This document shows positions 5,608 to 9,427 of a stretch of DNA of 9,427 bases, in pieces. The notes below the pieces were generated by a model, which did no database searches, had not been told where the DNA came from, and was given only the letters and a program-made list of their open reading frames with translations. Source of the DNA: Chitinophagaceae bacterium (lineage in GTDB: Bacteria > Bacteroidota > Bacteroidia > Chitinophagales > Chitinophagaceae); NCBI GenBank assembly GCA_025362915.1, contig JANYEU010000019.1, forward strand, positions 1 through 9,427, given 5' to 3'. Position 1 is the stretch's first letter; every line of letters starts with the position of its first letter. Position numbers and translations under genes: made by a program.

Positions 5608-6081
5608 CTAAGTATGATGATACTTTTCATTGCGCAGTATGGTACAGGCCCGATATACCTGTTCCGCTAATATCAACCGAGCAATCATGTGTGGGAAAAC
5701 GAGTTTGGAAAGACTCCATGTAAAGTTTGCTCTTGTAAAAACACTTTCATCTACGCCAAAAGCGCCACCAATTAAGAATACAATCCTTTTGGTGCTTTCA
5801 TTGCCACGCTGTTGTAAGAAGGTAGAAAGCTCGGGCGAACTGATATTCTTTCCCCGTTCATCAAGCAGAACCAAGTAATCATCTTTAGTCAATTGTTGAA
5901 GAAAGATAGCCGCCTCAGCTTTTTTTAAATCATTTTCACTTAGCACGCCCGCATTTTTAGGTGGTGATATTATTTGCCAATCTATTGGAAAGTAGTTGGT
6001 AATGCGCTTGGTGAAATCTTCAATCGCCTGTTTTAGGAGTGCATCATGTGGTTTTCCTATGCTGCAAAGTATAATCTTCAT
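5608..6081 (-). CDS. rlmH: 23S rRNA (pseudouridine1915-N3)-methyltransferase RlmH
   Basis: This 157-residue protein is RlmH, the SPOUT-fold enzyme that methylates N3 of pseudouridine 1915 in helix 69 of 23S rRNA using S-adenosylmethionine. Diagnostic features are the short N-terminal strand MKIILCSIGK, LLDERGKNISSPELSTFLQQ (72-91), the SAM-loop FLIGGAFGVDE (102-112) and the C-terminal knot LSKLVFPHMIARLILAEQVYRACTILRNEKYHH (124-156), which ends in the family's YHH. Length matches other RlmH proteins. The ATG at 6079-6081 gives the standard MKI start; a TTG nine codons upstream is rejected. It is the first gene of the minus-strand run rlmH - DUF1223 - glycosyltransferase - elaA. No good TAnnTTTG element is seen upstream on the minus strand. 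Confidence 0.97.
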   Translation of the reverse strand: MKIILCSIGKPHDALLKQAIEDFTKRITNYFPIDWQIISPPKNAGVLSENDLKKAEAAIFLQQLTKDDYLVLLDERGKNISSPELSTFLQQRGNESTKRIVFLIGGAFGVDESVFTRANFTWSLSKLVFPHMIARLILAEQVYRACTILRNEKYHHT

Positions 6082-6173
6082 GAAGTAAAGATAAAAGCTT
6101 GGCGGCAATTAATGTGGTTATATAAAATGGGGGAACTATTTTAGATGATTAATATTATTTTAAGGTTATTTTA

Positions 6174-6205
6174 TTTGTTGGTATAGAAAGTAACCTACAT
6201 ATTTG
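6174..6205 (+). promoter_or_regulatory. Candidate Bacteroidota promoter of a short transcript
   Basis: TTTG at 6174-6177 fits the -33 element. After a 20-nt spacer CATATTTG (6198-6205) matches the -7 consensus TAnnTTTG except for the first base. Spacing is within the usual 19-21 nt. Predicted start is near 6210-6213, and a terminator follows after about 60 nt. Confidence 0.45.
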
Positions 6206-6210
6206 CATCG

Positions 6211-6270
6211 GTTTTTCATAGGATATTGGATTTTAAACGGGGCTAGATTTCTATCTTGGCCCTTTTTTTA
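6211..6270 (+). ncRNA. Candidate ~60-nt small RNA or terminated leader
   Basis: The only transcript that could need the plus-strand terminator at 6239-6269 would begin at the promoter at 6174-6205, because no plus-strand gene lies between 2432 and 6211. The product would be about 60 nt: a mostly unpaired 5' half with CATAGGATATTGG, then the terminator hairpin. It has no ORF of useful length. I do not recognise it as a named family. It could also be an attenuated leader of the downstream gene, although that gene has its own -7 element. Confidence 0.35.
6239..6269 (+). terminator. Intrinsic terminator, plus strand
   Basis: GGGGCTAGAT (6239-6248) pairs with ATCTTGGCCC (6253-6262) in 8 of 10 positions around a TTCT loop. 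Seven Ts (6263-6269) follow immediately. The hairpin plus U-tract is the classical rho-independent layout on the plus strand. Confidence 0.6.
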
Positions 6271-6304
6271 TTTTATACCAAGCAGAGGAACAGATAAAAA
6301 ACTA

Positions 6305-6346
6305 ACCGTAAAGTTCACAAAGTCATTACGCAAAGAAGACACAAAG
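6305..6346. repeat. Degenerate ACAAAG-type repeat
   Basis: CAAAG occurs at 6318-6322, 6331-6335 and 6342-6346 in a sequence of the form 'ACCGTAAAGTTCACAAAGT...'. This looks like a decayed copy of the ACCACAAAGnnCACAAAG sequence often found between Bacteroidota genes. A shorter copy in opposite orientation is at 1460-1478. Confidence 0.4.
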
Positions 6347-6414
6347 GCATTGTTGGTTTTAGGCAAAACGTTTCACTTGAGAACACAAAATAGAAAATTT
6401 TAACCCAATAAAGT

Positions 6415-6422
6415 TATTTTTG
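6415..6422 (+). promoter_or_regulatory. -7 element upstream of the PaiB-like gene
   Basis: TATTTTTG matches TAnnTTTG fully. The predicted start is near 6429, giving a leader of about 15 nt to the ATG at 6444. No TTG or TTTG is found 19-21 nt upstream, so only the -7 half is supported. Confidence 0.4.
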
Positions 6423-6443
6423 ATAGAGTCAACATTATAATAT

Positions 6444-7025
6444 ATGTATAATCTCCCTCATTTCAAGGCAGACAACCAAGCCGATGTAATTGCTTTTATG
6501 TACGCACACCCTTTTATCACACTATGCTGTGTAGATGCAAAGGGACATCCTGTTGCTACACATATCCCTGTATTATTTGAAGAAAGGGAAGGTGTTTTGT
6601 ATTTGCAGGCGCACATAATGCGTAAGCAGGAACATACATTGGCAATGGAATAGCAACCGAATGTATTGGTTATATTTTCAGGGGAACACGCATATATAAG
6701 TGCCAGTTGGTATGCCAAACAAAACATAGCAAGCACCTGGAACTATAGGGCTGTACATGCAAAAGGAGTTGTCCGTTTTCTGGATGACGAAGGGCTGTAT
6801 AATATATTGGTTAACCTTACCAATCATTTTGAGGGAACAGCAGAAAGCCCGGCAGCAGTAAAGTATATGAGTGCTGAATATGTGAAGGAAAATATGAAAG
6901 CAATTGTTGGGTTTGAGATTGAATTGACAGCCATACAGCACGTTTTCAAACTAAGCCAAAATAGGGATGAGGTATCAAAAAAACAGATAATAGAACAGCT
7001 TGGTAGCGATAATTTGGTTGAGTAA
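6444..7025 (+). pseudogene. PaiB-like FMN-binding protein, interrupted by one in-frame amber codon
   Basis: The 194-codon frame encodes a PaiB / FMN-binding split-barrel protein (PF04299), a family known from Bacillus PaiB as a negative regulator and otherwise little characterised. Residues 1-69 give the typical start MYNLPHFKADN...ITLCCVDAKGHPVATHIPVLFEE...LYLQAHIMRKQEHTLAM. After TAG at 6651-6653 the same frame continues without gap: QPNVLVIFSGEHAYISASWY, STWNYRAVHAKG, LTNHFEG, and MSAEYVKENMKAIVGFEIE to a natural TAA. The amber sits inside the conserved 'H..M-x-x-PNVLVIFSG' stretch, where a coding residue (probably Lys or Gln) is expected. Only this one lesion is seen, so the change is recent, is read through, or is a base error. 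Half-proteins would lack a complete flavin site. The 3' end converges on the lipoprotein gene with a 10-nt gap. Confidence 0.85.
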
Positions 7026-7035
7026 CAATATCCTT

Positions 7036-7788
7036 CTACTTGTAGCTCACCAAACGCAGTTTTACACCAAAGCAACCATCTTCATAATATCCAGCCTTGT
7101 AAACAGGTGTGTCTATTTCAGGTTGAAAAAAATAATCAATAATATTTTTTTCGATTAACCCCACCCCTTTTGCATAAACTTCTGTTGAATACGTTTTACT
7201 GTTTATTTTATGTATCTCGAAATCTCCCAATGAACTATCAGCTACCTGCAACACAGTAATCGTATTTTGATAAGTACTATCAAGTACTGTGTAAGGTTGA
7301 TTTATGCTAGTATATTGATAGTTCCAACCCAGATAAGAAGTATTATCTGTAATGCGTTGATGTGCAGAGTCCAAATAAATATTCCCGCTCCATGTAGTAT
7401 TAAATGAAAGAGGATTTGCCAAAGGAATGAACCGTGCATTGTTTCCATCTATATATTCTACCGTACTACTCCCGTACACTATGGAATGGGTTTCCGAATA
7501 TTGGTAAGGCTGACTGGCAAGTGTATCGGTAATATAACGAAAGACTGTGTAGGAAGTATCTCCTAGAATATCTACATACCTGCCAGCAACAGAATCTTTA
7601 ACGAGATAATAAGCAGTAACAAAGTTTGTGAAATTAATTAATCTCGTACTATCCATTCTGTATATGAAAACCTTGCCTACACTCATTGGATAATATGCTG
7701 TAACATCAGTAAGTCTCAGTTTTTCAGTTTGCTTTTTACAGGCGATAAATGAAAATGTAAGTAGAACAATAACAATCCAATATTTCAT
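7036..7788 (-). CDS. Predicted lipoprotein of unknown function
   Basis: This 250-residue protein has a short lysine-containing N-terminus, a hydrophobic core and the lipobox FIAC, predicting lipidation at Cys17 followed by KK; it is probably anchored in the cell envelope. The mature part is rich in Tyr, Thr, Ser and Asp and looks mainly beta: YYPMSVGKVFIYRMDS near the start, repeated strands with polar turns, and GVGLIEKNIIDYFFQ, then AGYYEDGCFGVKLRLVSYK at the end. The phrases 'YYPMSVGKVFIYRMDS' and 'AKGVGLIEKN' resemble small Bacteroidota lipoproteins of no known role. I recognise no catalytic motif. It starts 15 nt after mnmA on the same strand, so it is likely cotranscribed with it. A functional link to tRNA thiolation is not suggested by the sequence. 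Confidence 0.8.
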   Translation of the reverse strand: MKYWIVIVLLTFSFIACKKQTEKLRLTDVTAYYPMSVGKVFIYRMDSTRLINFTNFVTAYYLVKDSVAGRYVDILGDTSYTVFRYITDTLASQPYQYSETHSIVYGSSTVEYIDGNNARFIPLANPLSFNTTWSGNIYLDSAHQRITDNTSYLGWNYQYTSINQPYTVLDSTYQNTITVLQVADSSLGDFEIHKINSKTYSTEVYAKGVGLIEKNIIDYFFQPEIDTPVYKAGYYEDGCFGVKLRLVSYK

Positions 7789-7803
7789 AAAAATAAATTC
7801 TGA

Positions 7804-8913
7804 TTAACCTGCCAAATTAAGTGCTTTCTGTATGATACCGCCGCCTATCACATCGTTGCCTTCATAAAATACGGCACTTTGCCCGGGTGCAATGCCTTTT
7901 ACATTTTCGTAGAAGCGGATATTAAGTCCATTATCACTATTATACATGGCACTCAAGGCACCCTTATCCTTGTAGCGAATTTTGGTTAATGCTTCCATAC
8001 CATCAGTAATACCATCGTATTTAACCCAGTTTATCTTTATTACCTGCACTTCGCTTTGGTCTAAATCTATTTCTTCACCAAGTGTTACAGTATTAGTATC
8101 AGGGTCTATATTGGTAACATAAGCCGGTTTTCCCAAAGCTATTTCCAGTCCCTTTCGTTGTCCGATGGTATAAAAAGGATAACCCTTATGTTTACCCAGT
8201 TTCTTGCCAGTCTTATCTACAAACCAACCACCGTTTACCCTCTCTTCCAATCCATCCACACGGCGTTTCAGAAAACCACGGTAATCATTATCAGGCACAA
8301 AACATATTTCATAGCTTTCATTCTTCTTTGCCAGTTCCGGATAGCCCATGTCAACCGCCATTTGGCGTATCTCACTCTTTCTATATTTACCCAAAGGCAT
8401 GATTGTACGGCTCAACAATTCCTGATCCAACCCCCATAGTACATAGCTTTGGTCTTTGGTTTCGTCCAATCCCTTACTTATCACATAGCGCCCATTGGTG
8501 TGCTGCCTCACTTCTGCATAATGCCCCGTTGCTATCCATTGGCAGCCCAAGGCATTAGCACGTTTCAATAAAGCCCGCCATTTAATGTGCGTATTACACA
8601 TTACGCATGGGTTTGGCGTACGGCCGGCTATGTATTCTTCTACAAAGTTTTCTATTACAAAGTCACCAAACTCATCCCTTATATCCAGTATAAAATGCGG
8701 AAAGCCATTGTCCACCGCAGCTTGCCTGGCATCGTTAAAGCTATCAATATTACAACAACCGGTTTCCTTGCTACTGGCATTGCTGGTGGCATAATCCCAG
8801 GTTTTCATCGTTATGCCTATCACTTCATATCCTTCCTTATGCAGCATCAGTGCAGCAACGGTGCTATCTATACCGCCACTCATTGCCACCAAAACCTTTC
8901 CTTTTGTACTCAT
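7804..8913 (-). CDS. mnmA: tRNA-specific 2-thiouridylase MnmA
   Basis: This 369-residue enzyme makes 2-thiouridine at wobble position 34 of Lys, Glu and Gln tRNAs, adenylating the base and adding sulfur from a relay of sulfur carriers. The PP-loop SGGIDS (residues 12-17) binds ATP. GRTPNPCVMCNTHIKW (98-112) holds the catalytic Cys106, matching E. coli Cys102, and an extra Cys103. ATGHYAE (128-134), DQSYVLWGL (154-162) and ESYEICFVPDND (199-210, with Cys204 equal to E. coli Cys199) follow. YTIGQRKGL (248-256) and a C-terminal beta-barrel end in GQSAVFYEGNDVIGGGII. The length is normal. Two starts are possible: ATG at 8937 and ATG at 8913. The latter follows an A-rich run and gives the usual distance to the PP-loop, so I chose it; the former adds eight residues. 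The lipoprotein gene follows after 15 nt. Confidence 0.96.
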   Translation of the reverse strand: MSTKGKVLVAMSGGIDSTVAALMLHKEGYEVIGITMKTWDYATSNASSKETGCCNIDSFNDARQAAVDNGFPHFILDIRDEFGDFVIENFVEEYIAGRTPNPCVMCNTHIKWRALLKRANALGCQWIATGHYAEVRQHTNGRYVISKGLDETKDQSYVLWGLDQELLSRTIMPLGKYRKSEIRQMAVDMGYPELAKKNESYEICFVPDNDYRGFLKRRVDGLEERVNGGWFVDKTGKKLGKHKGYPFYTIGQRKGLEIALGKPAYVTNIDPDTNTVTLGEEIDLDQSEVQVIKINWVKYDGITDGMEALTKIRYKDKGALSAMYNSDNGLNIRFYENVKGIAPGQSAVFYEGNDVIGGGIIQKALNLAG

Positions 8914-8937
8914 TTTTTTTAAATTATTAGTCGACAT

Positions 8938-9371
8938 TAGACAGGATAACCTACAATAATCATTCTTTATCAGTCCACAATAAATCGAAGTTAATGGCTA
9001 TTTTAAAATTACTGTACAGAAAAGCTTATTTGGCTGATAATGATTTCTTAAAACGATAATGTATGCAACTACCTTTGGTTATAAAAACCAAGTAATACGT
9101 AAGCGCAAGGCAGGAAGCCCGATTGTGATGGCTAACTATCAGCCTACAATGCTGGAAAAATTCAGCCTGGCATGTACCAACACATTACTCCTCTACGCAC
9201 TTACTAATCCTATTTTCGCACCTATCACCTCCCCTCCCCAAAAAAATAAATAAAAATATAATTTGGTAATACCAATTCTAATTCCCATAGTTTTGCTATG
9301 AACGATTGGTTAGGCATAAGGATGCCGCCACCTTATTTGGGTCTCGAACTTTTAATAATGGGTCTTATGAA
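8938..9371. other. Right-hand intergenic region
   Basis: No confident gene is seen. A 64-codon plus-strand frame (9059-9253) has no recognisable domain, and the -7-like TACCTTTG (9070-9077) lies inside it, so I do not call it. The mnmA promoter should lie at 8914-9050 on the minus strand, but I found no clear TAnnTTTG there. From 9263 to 9336 the sequence forms nested hairpins. Confidence 0.55.
9263..9336. repeat. Cluster of short inverted repeats
   Basis: TTGGT (9263-9267) pairs with ACCAA (9271-9275). ACCAAT (9271-9276) also pairs with ATTGGT (9305-9310), enclosing CATAG/CTATG (9286-9290 and 9296-9300). ATAAGG (9316-9321) pairs with CCTTAT (9331-9336). The first two pairings share ACCAA and exclude each other. 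No T-run follows on the minus strand, so terminator function for a gene further right is not shown. Confidence 0.5.
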
Positions 9372-9427
9372 TTACTTTTCACGGTATTCGCGTTTCACTT
9401 GCAACAGTGCCTTCCTTAAGGTCATCA
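9372..9427 (-). CDS. Possible 3' end of a gene leaving the window
   Basis: On the minus strand the frame MTLRKALLQVKREYREK ends in TAA at 9374-9372 and is open to the right edge. The basic, helical composition looks like a genuine protein C-terminus, but 18 codons are too few to name a family. The hairpins at 9263-9336 would then lie in its 3' untranslated region. Confidence 0.3.
   Translation of the reverse strand, partial: MTLRKALLQVKREYREK

Larger units (their letters stand above)
6082..6443. other. Divergent intergenic region between rlmH and the PaiB-like gene
   Basis: It is 362 bases long with no supported gene. A reading frame at 6203-6403 lacks recognisable features and runs through a terminator and a degenerate repeat. 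It holds a plus-strand promoter (6174-6205), a terminator (6239-6269), an ACAAAG-type repeat remnant (6305-6346) and a second plus-strand -7 element (6415-6422) serving the PaiB-like gene. Confidence 0.65.

Noticed and set aside
2500..6081. A dedicated pathway formed by rlmH, DUF1223, glycosyltransferase and elaA
   Set aside because: Gaps of 70-100 nt and unrelated functions suggest only shared orientation; no common substrate is visible.
6082..6108. TTG start extending RlmH by nine residues
   Set aside because: RlmH proteins begin at the MKI strand, which is given by the ATG at 6079-6081.
6203..6403. Plus-strand 66-codon reading frame upstream of the PaiB-like gene
   Set aside because: It runs across an intrinsic terminator and a degenerate repeat, and its composition shows no recognisable protein.
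9059..9253. Plus-strand 64-codon reading frame
   Set aside because: No recognisable domain, no plausible upstream promoter, and a -7-like element (9070-9077) lies inside it. It could be real but is not supported.

Overview
The window looks like chromosomal DNA from a Bacteroidota bacterium, probably of the Chitinophagaceae/Sphingobacteriia side. This is inferred from the low-to-moderate GC, the lack of Shine-Dalgarno sequences, Bacteroidota-type promoter elements (TAnnTTTG), lipoproteins with Bacteroidota-style lipoboxes, and intergenic DNA full of short palindromic and dispersed repeats. The species cannot be named from sequence alone.

Layout. Positions 1-574 are non-coding and repeat-rich: a 42-bp tandem pair, two copies of a 60-80 bp dispersed element and a perfect 10-bp hairpin. 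Positions 575-1292 hold a two-gene unit, a zeta-toxin-like P-loop kinase overlapped at its 3' end by a 49-residue charged ORF that was not previously called; together they look like a toxin-antitoxin pair. Relatives of the left-hand repeats reappear on its right (1334-1526), so the pair sits in a repeat-bounded pocket. A plus-strand LigB-family dioxygenase (YgiD/DODA type, 1611-2432) follows, converging on a minus-strand run read in the order rlmH, DUF1223 thioredoxin-fold lipoprotein, GT-C family glycosyltransferase, elaA-like acetyltransferase (6081 down to 2500). The acetyltransferase is bracketed by two palindromes built from ACCG heptads, and these palindromes supply the stop codons of two neighbouring genes.

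Positions 6082-6443 hold a probable promoter and intrinsic terminator about 60 nt apart (a candidate small RNA), a degenerate ACAAAG repeat and a promoter for a PaiB-like FMN-binding gene (6444-7025). That gene is interrupted by one in-frame amber codon and is otherwise intact. It converges, with a 10-nt gap, on a minus-strand pair: mnmA (tRNA 2-thiouridylase, 8913 down to 7804) and an unknown lipoprotein (7788 down to 7036). The last 500 bases are mainly intergenic, with nested hairpins and possibly the last codons of a gene running off the right edge.

Functionally this is mostly housekeeping (rRNA methylation by RlmH, tRNA wobble thiolation by MnmA) mixed with accessory envelope and detoxification genes. 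No large new defence or metabolic system is visible. The items most worth following are the toxin-antitoxin candidate in its repeat pocket, the ACCG-heptad palindromes, the short promoter-terminator transcript and the single amber codon in the PaiB gene.
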